64,000 bases of DNA from Gautieria morchelliformis (Eukaryota > Basidiomycota > Agaricomycetes > Gomphales > Gomphaceae). The position numbers and the translations under genes were made by a program. The notes under the pieces are model-generated. The model worked only from the letters and a program-made list of their open reading frames with translations, was not told where the DNA came from and did no database searches. Below, one piece after another: positions 35,103-45,378 of this stretch. Within the stretch, counting starts at the first letter, position 1; the number at the start of each line of letters is the position of its first letter. The stretch is taken from assembly GCA_015179125.1 (NCBI GenBank), contig WHVA01000199.1, forward strand, positions 121,487 to 185,486, written 5' to 3'.

Positions 35103-37945
35103 ATGTACACCCCTCGTCAGCCGTCGTCGTCTCTTACTCCTTCTCAGTCGTCGCTTGACCCCAGCACCGGCATCCGTGTCGTTATCCAGCCTGCTCAGTC
35201 TTCTTACTTCGCTGGCGAGCCCTTTACTTGCACAGTCACTTTCACCAACACGCGCACTGCTGTTCCATCGCCGCAGGTTCGCTCTCTCTCGGCGTCCTTT
35301 AACCCCGGCCACAGGCGTGCTGCCCACTCCGTCAGCTCTGCGCCTCTGGCACGTCCTCCCACGAGCCCGGGTACTCCAAAGACGGCGCAGCCTTACCTAG
35401 CACACCAGAACAGGGAGGCAGATGCGGAGGACAGAGTTAAACGCAAAGGAATGCTTGGCAAACCTACCACTACTGCAGCAGTTTTGGAGAAAAAACGGAG
35501 GAACATGACACGCTCATTGTCCGTTGACGTTACAGCCCAGGACCTTATCAAGCGTCTCGCAGATAAAAACTCGTCACGTTCAGCGTCGGCGGTCCGTGCA
35601 CAGTCTGAACAAACCTGTATGTGTTGGGTTCATCTCCGCCTGATGAAATTAACATTGACGTAGCACCAAATTCTCCCCACTTTTCTTCCCCTTTGGCAAG
35701 AGAGCAAGTAAACAGCCTACCCCCCTCCCATCCACATGCACGCAAGGATTCCCTCGTATCTGAAGATGTTACATCTCACCCGATGTCTCACTCAAGTCCC
35801 TACCCTCCACAGACACCAAACACTGCGTCAGCCTCCTCATTCCAGATTTCGTTAGACCCTATAACGGAAAATGGCACCAATTACCACACACCGACCACCT
35901 CTGAACACCCTGGCTCATCAAAGGTCACCCAACCACCGCCTCCATCTCAGGGTCCTCGTGGACACCGCCCATCGGCTCTGGGTCTTGGTATGGCGCCTCC
36001 CAATACACGCGTGAATGGCATGGCTGGGCATCCTCCACATACCGCCTACTCAACCTCATTTTCTCTGCCTTCTACTGAGCTTCTATTATATGCGTATGCG
36101 CAGCTTACAGGGACCCTCAGCGTGGATCCCGCCTTCATGCCTACCTCCTCTGAATTTCTTGATCTTCGTAACGCCCTACACAAGAAGGCTGCTGTTGGTG
36201 GCGGGTCACTTGACATCGGCTCAGGGTCTCACCGTCGTCGTGCCAGCGGCGGGTTCTTTGGCTTTCTCTCGTCAAACACGATCAGTAATGCCAATTCAAG
36301 AGCATCAGTCCCAGGTGGAATTACGACACCCGCGGGTACATTAGGCGATGATAATAACGAGGCATTGCCGACACTGGAGACGCAACCGAGCATGTTGGCG
36401 GTAGATCTGACCCTCGCTGCAGGCGAGAGCCGGAGTTGTACGTGCTCGTTCACGTGTCAGCGCAAGCTCTGACGAGCAGTTACGTGCAAGATCAGATTTG
36501 TACACGCTCGACTTACCAGCAAACCTGCCTCCGACGTTCAAAGGACGTGCATTGCGGTTCTCATACCAACTAATAGTAGGCACATGTCGCGCGTCAACAC
36601 CGTTCGTCTCAGCCTCGTCATCAGGATTAGCTTCCCATTTGCAGGTGGGCTCACCAGCCCAGTCTGGCGATTCCGAGCGTCGACGGAGCAGAGTAATGCG
36701 GGTACCCATCCGCGTGTACAATCATGTCGCGGGTATATATACATTATCCATGTATTGTGTTTTCGTTCACTGACATATAGCACTTGTACAGTTGGAGCTG
36801 CACCGCATCCGTATGATCTATTGTGGCCAGTGGCTCGCCGACATGAAAAGGCAACCATTGGCCGGATAGATGAGGTGAAAGGAAATAAGTCCGTGGTCAA
36901 CCCGGGTTGGATTTCACGCTGTCACGCTCTCCTTGTCATGCTCACACCTTTACAGCAAAACCGATTGGGTCTCTCACAAGCGTGCGGTCGTACGCACAGC
37001 GTCTCCTATCAGGCGATGTTGAACTCGATCTAGAGCCTCTCACAGACGAGACGGGTGAGGGCGGCGCGTTGTCGGGATGTCGCGAGGCCGTGGAAATAAC
37101 GACGCGGAATCCAAAAAAGGGTGGGAGTGCTCACTTCACTCGGAATGGCATGCTTACGTTATACAGTTTCATACGACGTGAGTAAGGACGAGGACCGGGT
37201 GGCAGTGTTGACGTTTGTGAAATCGGCATACCGACTGGGGGAGACAGTACTAGGGGTAGTGGAGCTTAATGAAGGGCACTGTCGGTCTAAGGTTCTCGGA
37301 GTGGGTCACGTAGTTTTATATTTTCTATCGGTCTGATTCCAGCCACGACCCCAGCTGTCGGCAATGTTGGAAGCGCACGAAAACTTACCTTGGCCTGGAG
37401 GACCAGTGCGGCGTGTGCACGCAGAGCATCACTCGACCCTTGTAGCGGACATGCGACGTGTGACGTTTGCATTAGACATACCCTCCGACGCTAGTCCAGC
37501 ATTTGAGGTGGGCCAGGGACCAAACGGTCGCACGGGCGGCCTGGAGTGGAAAGTACGGCTGTGTTTGCTGGTCAGCGCTGCGACAGGCACTGGGAGCGCA
37601 AAAGGAAAAGGACGGGCGGTGGAGGTGCGAGGGCTCGTACGAGACGGACCAGCAGGAGAATGGGGTACGTCATGGCGGGCGTCGGAGAGCCTCACTCCCA
37701 TGGAGAGAGTGCGCGCGCCGCCACCGGAGCAGCCGCTACAGAAGACTCCAAGGTCATGGCTTGCCATCTTCAATACGTTTGCAAATGGGACGTACCACGA
37801 CGCAGACGAACAAGAGGACGAGGACAACGAGGACGACGGAGAATGGGCAGAGATGAGCGCGGAGACGGTGGAGTGCTTGGTGCCAATACGCATATTTGCT
37901 GGCAATACGGCATTTCGAGCCATGGAAATTATGTTTGACGTGTAG
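35103..37945 (+). CDS. RGP1: RGP1-like subunit of the Ypt6/Rab6 exchange factor
   Basis: The first ATG is 35103 (MYTPRQ); earlier in-frame codons are not ATG. Exon 1 ends at 35616 and exon 2 starts at 35664. The N-terminal arrestin-like strand set (IRVVIQPAQSSYFAGEPFTCTVTF) is followed by a long Ser/Pro-rich insert. Conserved text resumes with YTLDLPANLPPTFKGRALRF and FSYQLIVGT, then RVPIRVYNHV, PHPYDLLWPV, a KPIGSLTSVRSYAQRLLSG segment, VAVLTFVKSAYRLGETV, and RRVTFALDIPSDASPAFE. It ends IRIFAGNTAFRAMEIMFDV-stop. In yeast, Rgp1 with Ric1 activates Ypt6 at the Golgi for retrograde traffic. Several mid-gene introns (about 36.4, 36.74, 36.9 and 37.17 kb) are clear in outline, but I could not fix every border; a broken frame there cannot be ruled out. 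Confidence 0.82.
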
Positions 37946-38282
37946 ACCTTAGTCAAAATAGAGCCAATGGACGTTGGAGCCCAGGCGTGACTGTGGGAAA
38001 ACTTGAAGTTTTGGCTTGTGCGCGCGTGATGGGTCACCTGTTCTGCTAGCCCTGTCGGCTGCCCCTCCTTCCATCATCTCTTCCTTCTGTTGTCTCTTTA
38101 CTACTAGACTTGTAACCACCTCAGCTAGACTTTCTGCACCTGCTCTCTCTTACTAAATAATGTAGGTTCTGCCCTCATTTCTGCTATCCTGACACCGATT
38201 CGTTCATCGTAGACCCACTTTCATCCTGGCCGCCCTTCAGAACCTCGAACATCTCCTCCTCACAAACCCTGACCGTTTTGAT
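37946..38282 (+). promoter_or_regulatory. Upstream region of the PSP1-domain gene
   Basis: A 337 bp gap between two same-strand genes. It is strongly pyrimidine-rich on the coding strand (for example 38065-38100), typical of fungal core promoters and 5' leaders. No TATA box is obvious. Confidence 0.4.
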
Positions 38283-40524
38283 ATGCAGATCGACGACGCT
38301 GACCGCAGGTCCAGGCAGCTCTTCGAAGGTGTAACCAACGGCCACCATCAGGCTGTACGTGAGCGGGCTGCCAGCCAGCCACCTCATCCGAATGATCCCT
38401 TTTCTTCGTCACCCCTGGGGAGCGTAAATTACGGCTTACGCACAGGTTTGGCAGAGCAGCAACAACCGACGTGGCCCCAGCAGTCGCGATTCACGTCTCT
38501 GTCTCATTCTACGTCCCTTGGACTTCCCCAGTCCGTACCCACGCGTTCATCCTCTTTCTCTGGGTCACAGGACAGACCGCACCCCAACCTTCTCTCTGCC
38601 ATGCGTGACAATCCTCGCTTTGCCTCCACTTTCGAGGACGACGAGTCTGAGGCGCTGTCCGACAGCTTCTCGTCCTTTGATGACAGACCCTTGAATGGCC
38701 GCCTTCACCCGGGGCACTATGGCCCTGATGGCACCAGAAGTCGCTCTCAATCTCTTCTGGTTTCCCAACCGGCTTCTGCCGACTTGCCAAGAAACTGGAC
38801 TCGCGACTCTAGTTACGGGCGCTATCCCACGTCCTCTTCTCGTTATAATAACACGATGGGTGCCGCAGACCCAAACTTTCTCAATGCTTCCTCTACTCCC
38901 ACCGCCATACCTGGTCGTGGCGGCCGATCCAATGCCGATATTTCGAACATAAGCCCCTTTACGCGTGATATTCATCAAATACTTCTTCTGGGTGACCGGT
39001 CAGCCATCCGTGACCAAGTCGGTCCCACAATGGGGCCCCCTGGTCAGAGGGATGATCCCTCTGGTGGGGCCAGTGGATCCACCAGTCGAAGGCACAGCGT
39101 CAGCTATTACCAGCCTCGTCGGGACATAGGCTTTCAAGTACCTGGCAGTGCGGCTAACGATGACAGCGCTTCATCTATGTTACCCGCAAATCCATACCAC
39201 AGCAATGTTCTCTCCGACGAAGAACTTGCCAGTGATCTTAACATGCTAAGCATGGGTATGGACACGCTCACCGTGTCAGGTGCCCATAGCCAGCCCTCCT
39301 CACTGCCCAATTTTCCGCCGGGCCGTAGCTTGCTCTCACAGTCTCCCGACCCAGCGAGCACGAACACTCGTTATCTTCCCTTGCGCCCCGCTGAATTCAA
39401 CAACCGAACCTCGTTCAGCCCGTCATCTCACTTGGACTCGACTAGCGTGAGCGATCGCGCTACCTCTGCTAGTCCGCGCAGCGATGCTGCAAATCCCTTT
39501 GGTGCCCCTTCGCGTCACCCGTCGGATGTCAAGACGGACTTCTCAGGATCCCTCTCTCCAGGCGGGGCGTCGGCGCCTCGCTACGTACAGCCCTACGCCA
39601 ACGCTAATACAGGTGCAATGCCAACCTCCCCTGTCTATGGTCAGCGAGCTCCCTCATTCGGAGGGCCTGCTAGCCCACTTGCATCTCCCCTGTCGCCAGG
39701 TCTGCAAAATTCCCTTTCGAGGGTTTACCCCGCCCAAACATATATGTCGTCTGCTCCGCCCTCGGCGCGTGAGCCCTTGTCTCCAACACTTGCTGACCTC
39801 GGTAAAGGTGTTCCGCTGCACTCTGTTCCACCGTCGTGCCCCCTCTTCATAGTTGAGTTCAAGGCGGGGCGCACCGACCTTTTCTACACGACGGAGCGTG
39901 TGCATGATATCAGTGCGGGTGACCTTGTCATCGTCGAGGCTGACCGAGGGAAAGACCTTGGCAAGGTTGTTAACGACAGCATCACGTTGGCAGAAGTGGA
40001 GGCGTTCCAGAAGGCGCAGGCGCAAAAGGCCATGCATGCTGCCAATCTTATGGATGGTCCGCCCGTGAAGCGTGACATCAATCCAAAACGGATATATGGC
40101 AAGGCTCAGCCACACGATACGCAGTGAGTAAATATGGTCCAGACAATGGGTATGAATTCACATCTTGGTCTATCAGATTGCTGGCATCTAAGATCCAGGA
40201 TGAGTTGAAGGCACTGCAGTTGTGCCAGAGCAAAGTAAGGGGGAAGAAACTCCCTATGGAAGTCGTGGATGCCGAGTATCAGTGGTAATCCTATTTGGAA
40301 CTGTCGTCACACGAGCACATCTCGAGTTCTAACAAAAGTCATAGGGACAGGCGCAAGTTAACATTTTATTTTATCGCCGAAAAACGGATCGACTTCCGTG
40401 AGCTCGTGCGCGAATTGTTCCGGCAAGTGCTTGTCAACCCACGTACTGCTGCAGCCGTTGATCTTGTCCTAGATTGTACAAAACAAGGATTTGGATGGCA
40501 TCGTTGCAAGGCCCCCAAGAATGA
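38283..40524 (+). CDS. PSP1: PSP1 C-terminal-domain protein
   Basis: Four exons (38283-40123, 40177-40284, 40345-40422, 40473-40524) sum to 2,079 nt, 692 residues. The first ~490 residues are disordered, rich in Ser, Pro and Asn with repeated SP/TP sites. The conserved PSP1 domain starts with PLFIVEFKAGRTDLFY and continues through GDLVIVEADRGKDLGKV, SKIQDELKALQLCQSKV, KLTFYFIAEKRIDFRELVREL and FRLYKTRIWMAS, ending LQGPQE-stop. Yeast Psp1 was found as a suppressor of DNA polymerase alpha defects, and homologues are linked to RNA granules; the molecular role is poorly known. The last intron (40423-40472) has a GC donor, and only that splice restores the family's C-terminal motif. Confidence 0.88.
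40423..40472 (+). other. GC-AG intron in the PSP1 gene
   Basis: The donor reads CCG|GCAAGT and the acceptor CCTAG. Without removing these 50 bases the frame misses the conserved LYKTRIWMA ending. With it, the join CG|A gives Arg in the FRLYKTRIW motif. Confidence 0.85.
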
Positions 40525-40750
40525 GGCCGATTATCTCTCCTTCCCTCCATATCACTGGACCTAGATATGCAAAAATGTGGTATTTCATCATGACGAAATG
40601 AATTCTAGTGTGCTTGCATGTGTACGATAAAGAGGCTTCTGTTTACCTTGTCAGCTTTTTTTGCTTGTTTCATTTGCTTTCGATTGAACATTTTCGACGA
40701 GTTTATTACTCACTCTGTATCACAAATACATATGTTCGCGGATTGGATTC

Positions 40751-41212
40751 TTATTCAGGTGTGGGGACATCAGCAACTGCTTCAAGCACAGACATTTGTA
40801 ATGGTGCGGGATTGGTGACTACTTTACGCTGAGCGGCCGTCACTGGATAACGTCAGGTGCGTTTCGTTTCAACGAGGCAAAACATACCCCACGGACGACG
40901 ATCCATTGGACACTGCTGCTTCGACGCTTGCGTTCCCAGCCACTTTATAATACAATGCATATGAAATACGTGAGTACACTCGCCCCACACTGCATTCAGC
41001 ACGGTCACATAAGTAGGAAGGAAGGAACGCGTTAGAGACCACATACTGAGAGGGCAATCGTCGCCAGGCATCTTACAACTCGGACAGCACCCTTCATACG
41101 CGACGCGGCATATCCCACACACGTCCTCGTCCCCATCCTGCTCGTCATGGGACTGACCCGTGTCCCAACGCCATTGCGCGATTGCCTGCCAGCGCTTCAC
41201 TGTCACCTTCAT
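40751..41212 (-). CDS. APC11: Anaphase-promoting complex RING subunit
   Basis: Three exons (41212-41047, 40989-40888, 40842-40751) sum to 360 nt, 119 residues. The body is the small APC11 fold: MKVTVKRWQAIAQWRW, then the RING-H2 ligands CGICRVAYEGCC, CKMPGDDCPL, WGECTHVFHMHCIIKWL and QQCPMDRRPW, with all expected Cys and His. Intron 1 is a multiple of three, so unspliced RNA would also read through to a longer product that separates the zinc ligands. The last exon adds a short extension ending VADVPTPE that is longer than the usual tail. APC11 with APC2 forms the catalytic core that ubiquitinates cyclin B and securin. It converges with PSP1. Confidence 0.93.
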
Positions 41213-41780
41213 CTTCGGTTGGCGTCCTGATCGTTATGGCTCCGTGTGGACCCTCGTGTGGACGCGCCCTTGGTTTTGAACAGACGGAGCTCGAATATCT
41301 TCTAATAATCAAATTCTACTTAAATATTGGAAAGAATGTTTGTCGGTGTGGTGAGACTCGAGCTCTAACTGCGCGCTATTTATCTCAACAGCGAGTTATG
41401 AGCTCGGCGCTCCTGCCTCACCATCCCGGACTTTTCTTGACATGATTCTACAGAAGTCGATGATCTACCCAGTGCTGCCAGTGTCGAGAGCAAGGGTTGA
41501 ACTGGACTGCGCACAATAGTCTCGGATACATCTGCCACGCTCTGAACCATGGCAATAAGCATTTTCGAATTATCAGACCATCCTCTTTCTTACAGCGAGC
41601 ACCAGCTGTACTCTTAAATATTGGAGGTTGAAAAAAGATGCAATTGACTTATAATACTGGAGTCATGCAGAATGGGGAGGTTCGGTGCTACAGTCGATAT
41701 GCATAAACAACGACGAAGTTATCGTGTATGGGAAACAACTCAAAAAAAAAAAAATAAAGATCTGCAAAACTGAGTGTGTG
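41213..41780. other. Gap between APC11 and SPC25
   Basis: A 568 bp region between two minus-strand genes. It serves as the upstream region of APC11 and the 3' side of SPC25. A 12-base A run lies at 41742-41753 close to the SPC25 stop. No gene seen. Confidence 0.4.
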
Positions 41781-42720
41781 CTATGCACCCCGAGCTAGTT
41801 GGATAAACGCCTTCCGTACTTTCTTGATGAATTTGTAGAATTCCCGTGTCTCGTTGAGCTCGGCGAGAAGAAGTGGTAAGGTGGGTATCATCGGGGAGGA
41901 TGTAGGAACTGTGGACGCCCGTCATGAGTGAAGATGGTGCATTGTGAGACGACTCAAGTACCTTTGTAAACAGGATCAGAAACATCAACCACGACGCTAA
42001 AGTCGCGGGATTCGTCGGAAGGATCAATATGCGTGAAGCTGACGAGGAGGACATCCTCTAAATAATTCATGTCAGACATATGCGTGCCGGAAACGGGGAA
42101 AGCGTACTCTGTACGCCTTCAACGGTGAGGTGCAATTTGCTCTCGAGAGCTCTCAATTCCGGTTCTTGATGTCCAGCTTGGCTCTCCAGAATATTTCCTT
42201 CTTTCCTACGCTCTGGAAACCTACATGGGTAGGTAGTTCAAAACAAGAAAAAGATCGCCACCTTCACGTAAAGCAACAATAGTTGCTTTGACCTGGTCGA
42301 TTTCTATGTCCACCTTGTTGCACTTATCCTTGACAGAGGTAAGCTGTCGCTTGAGAGCACTGACAGAACTCTCAGAATCTTTGCGTTCTGTCTGCTCTCG
42401 CTCCAACACTAACACCAGTAAATGATGCGGTCGCTTCGCAACGTGCAACACTTACCTTTAAGCAATTGTACCTCCTTTTCCTTGCACTCTGATATGTCTA
42501 GCTCGAGAGCCTTCTTACGTTCAGCATCCTTCTGTATCCGGCTAGCATCTGCGTCTCTACGGCGCGAAATCTCCTCGACCGCCCGGGTGGTATACTTAAC
42601 GACTGCATCCAGAAAAAGCTGCGAGGACCGTTCGTACGTCTCTAGCTGAAGGTCAATAGCTGGGCTAGGTGACGCTAAGAGGGCAGCAAGCGAGACATGC
42701 TGTGGTGCGTGTGCATACAT
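41781..42720 (-). CDS. SPC25: Kinetochore NDC80-complex subunit SPC25
   Basis: Starts at ATG 42720 and is spliced through about five exons to a TAG at 41781. The N-terminal two thirds is one long coiled coil (LETYERSSQLFLDAVVKY through LKRQLTSVKDKCNKVDIEIDQVKA). The C-terminal globular part reads LESKLHLTVEGVQ, LLVSFTHIDPSDESRDFSVV, then LPLLLAELNETREFYKFIKK and VRKAFIQLARGA-stop. That is the RWD-type fold of Spc25. With Spc24, Ndc80 and Nuf2 it links centromeres to spindle microtubules. Frames of the smaller exons were joined by eye. The start lies only 86 bases from the DBF2 start, with a shared promoter. Confidence 0.85.
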
Positions 42721-42806
42721 GGCGGGGTGGAAAGCGCGTCAGTCACGTGACACGTGTGAGCAAGTCCAGGTGTGTTGCCCCGCATCTCCCTTTCTTTACG
42801 CTCACC
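42721..42806. promoter_or_regulatory. Bidirectional SPC25/DBF2 promoter with two overlapping CACGTG palindromes
   Basis: Only 86 bp separate the two ATGs. TCACGTGA (42743-42750) and ACACGTGT (42750-42757) are palindromic E-boxes sharing one base. A CT-rich leader precedes the DBF2 ATG. E-boxes bind bHLH factors such as yeast Cbf1 (a centromere factor) and Pho4; which factor acts here is unknown. Confidence 0.6.
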
Positions 42807-44818
42807 ATGCTCGCCAGCCGTTCACAATCACAGTGCACGCCGCCGTCTTCACCGACGCGCAAGCCTGTACCTCCAACCCCTACGCGAACCCCGGTTGGTT
42901 ATGTGTACAACAGTGACGTGCACATGAACACGGCCAAAAATCTCACTCTACGGGACTTCAAGATGCAGGGTGCACGAAATGGGCCTACGTCAGGCCTTCC
43001 GATTATGGATAATAACACTTTGAGCGACGTAAGAATGGCGACTGCCAGAAGTGGCGGGATGACCACCAAGGCAGGCCTGAAGCTTTGGGAGTTGGAGCTA
43101 ATCGAGAGCCCGGAAGTCAAACGCAAGGCCACAGTAGCTCAACTATGTGAGAGGCCTGATCAATGGTGCTTGACGTGAACGATGGCAGATGATCATGGCG
43201 CAGATTTCCTTGACTACTACTTCCAGACTCTGGGTTATTTGGCAGCTCGCAAAGAGCGTCGTACCAAGTTCGACCAAGATACAGCCTCTCGCCATTTAAC
43301 TGCTGCAGAATACGGAGTCGAATTTAAATCCTACGCTGGACGGGAGCGAGTTGTTCTCCGCCGTCGACGCACGAAGCTCAAAGTCGATCAATTTCACATC
43401 ATCGCGCAAGTCGGTCAGGGTGGTTATGGCGAAGTATTCCTGGCGCGGAAGCAAGACTCTGGGGAAGTGTGCGCACTTAAGAAGATGCGGAAAAGCACAC
43501 TCTTCAAGATGGACGAGGTACGCTGATAACTCAACTTGAACCAAGGATGAAATTCCAACCAAATTTGGTATCAGGTTCGGCATGTTCTCGTGGAACGGGA
43601 CATACTTACTGCGACTAAGACCCTTGGCTCGTAAGCTTGTTATATGCCTTCCAAGACACTCAGCATGTCTACCTTGCGATGGAATATGTCCCAGGCGGCG
43701 ACTTCCGCACGTTGCTGAACAACTCCGGCGTACTCAAAGAAGAACACGCTCGATTCTACATCTCCGAAATGTTTGCAGGTGTCAATGAACTCCATCAGTT
43801 AGGCTATATCCATAGAGATTTAAAACCCGAGGTGGGAACACCTGCTCATGCGATCTCAACCATTGACCTGGCGCCTGCAGAACTTCCTGGTAGACGGGAC
43901 CGGGCATGTGAAATTAACTGACTTTGGACTAGCGACGGGAGCGTTGAACCCAAAACGCATTGAGTCTCTTAAAGTCAGGGTACGTATCGAACATTGGCTT
44001 CACCACACAGATGTAGTTCATGGGGCCTCCACAGCTCGATAAAGTGAAAGATAATGTGCCCATTCACCGTAGCACGATAGAACGAAGATCATTGTATCGT
44101 TCCATGCGGCAGGCTGACCCGCGGTACGCTGATTCTATAGTGGGATCGCCCGACTACATGGCGCCTGAAGTCCTGCGCGGGAAGCCCTATACCTATTCGG
44201 TCGACTATTGGTCCCTCGGTTGCATCTTGTTTGAATTTCTCGCTGGCTTCCCCCCGTTCTCTGGCGGAACTCCCGAGGAGACTTGGACAAACCTAAAAAA
44301 CTGGACAAAGGTCCTCAGACGACCCGAGTATGACAAGCCGGAGGACTTGATATTCAACCTGACGGACGTTGCCTGGGATGCGGTGACAAGGTAGGGGGTG
44401 ATACGACAAGCCTGCCCATTCATCGGAGCTGAAAGCGGCCATTCGTAGATTAATTGCACATTCAACCACACGTTTCACCACTATTACCCAGCTCAAAACG
44501 CACTCGTTCTTCACGGGGCTGCCATGGGATGGCCTTCGTGACCGAGATGCTCCGTTCGTGCCTGCACTGGACTCTGAGATTGACACGGGTTACTACGACG
44601 ATTTCACATCACTGGAAGACATGGCCAAATATGCTGAAGTCAAAGAGAAGCAAAAGAACGTGGAACGGGTCAAGGAGAAAGAGGAACCCTTCGGGAGAGG
44701 TGTTTGGGTCGGTTTCACGTTTGGAAAAAATAACGCTGCTGGGCAGGCTGCTGCGCGGCTGACTGCTGAGCGATCCAGCGCAGACGACGACAATGGATCC
44801 TTAGCTACTATATTTTAG
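42807..44818 (+). CDS. DBF2: NDR/LATS-type kinase DBF2/SID2 with apparent frameshift
   Basis: The N-terminus holds a Pro-rich leader and the MOB1-binding region ([19 protein letters not shown] across intron 1, 43147-43203). The AGC kinase domain is complete in parts: glycine loop [14 protein letters not shown]-type lysine in CALKKM, HRDLKPE|N (intron at 43832), DFGLA, a long NDR-type insert with [34 protein letters not shown], and a hydrophobic-motif region near the TAG at 44816. Dbf2/Sid2 drives mitotic exit and septation. Exon 3 (43575-43831) is 257 nt where 258 is needed: after LTATKT the frame must shift by one at the C run 43621-43623 to reach the conserved [10 protein letters not shown]. 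As written the gene would stop at TAA 43630-43632. It may be a base-calling error or a true lesion. Confidence 0.85.
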
Positions 44819-45378
44819 ATCCTCTTCTTTCACGATCATCGTGTACTCTATACCCTGTTCACTTGTACTTGTGACATTTGCTGCTAATAGACCGCAACGG
44901 GAAGTCTCCCAATGACTAAGGGTAAATGACGAGTCTAAAGTAATGATATCAGGCGCCTGTTTGAGAATACGCTCGCATCTGACCGGTATTTTCAAACTCC
45001 AGGCACTGTACCTGTCTGTGTATATATAGAGCTTATTTCGAATACAGTCGTACTAATGCATCTTTGTAAATGAAGACTAGCTACGTATAGTAGCTCGAGG
45101 TATATAAATGGAATATCAAATTAAGTGGACAGCATTTACATTTTATCAAATACATTACTATCAGCGTATACGACCCAGTGTACTCCTACAGTGCCTCATC
45201 ATAACCCCAATACGACATAACGGACTCGACCCTAAATATAAGAACTAAAAACTAAACCGCAGTTTATTACTTGTGGACTGCATCCATCTCCGGTAGAGGT
45301 TGAGATTCATTCGGGTCTTCGTCACCCATTCGATCACTTAAAAATCAGCTAGCAACTCAGCGACAAGGATTCAGCTTA
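44819..45378. other. Convergent intergenic gap
   Basis: A 560 bp AT-rich region between the DBF2 and UNC93-like stops. No gene; presumably two 3' ends. Confidence 0.45.

Noticed and set aside
43631-43663. Short intron GTAAGC...CTCAG as a fix for the DBF2 frame
   Set aside because: It would remove the conserved [11 protein letters not shown] and still leave the wrong phase.
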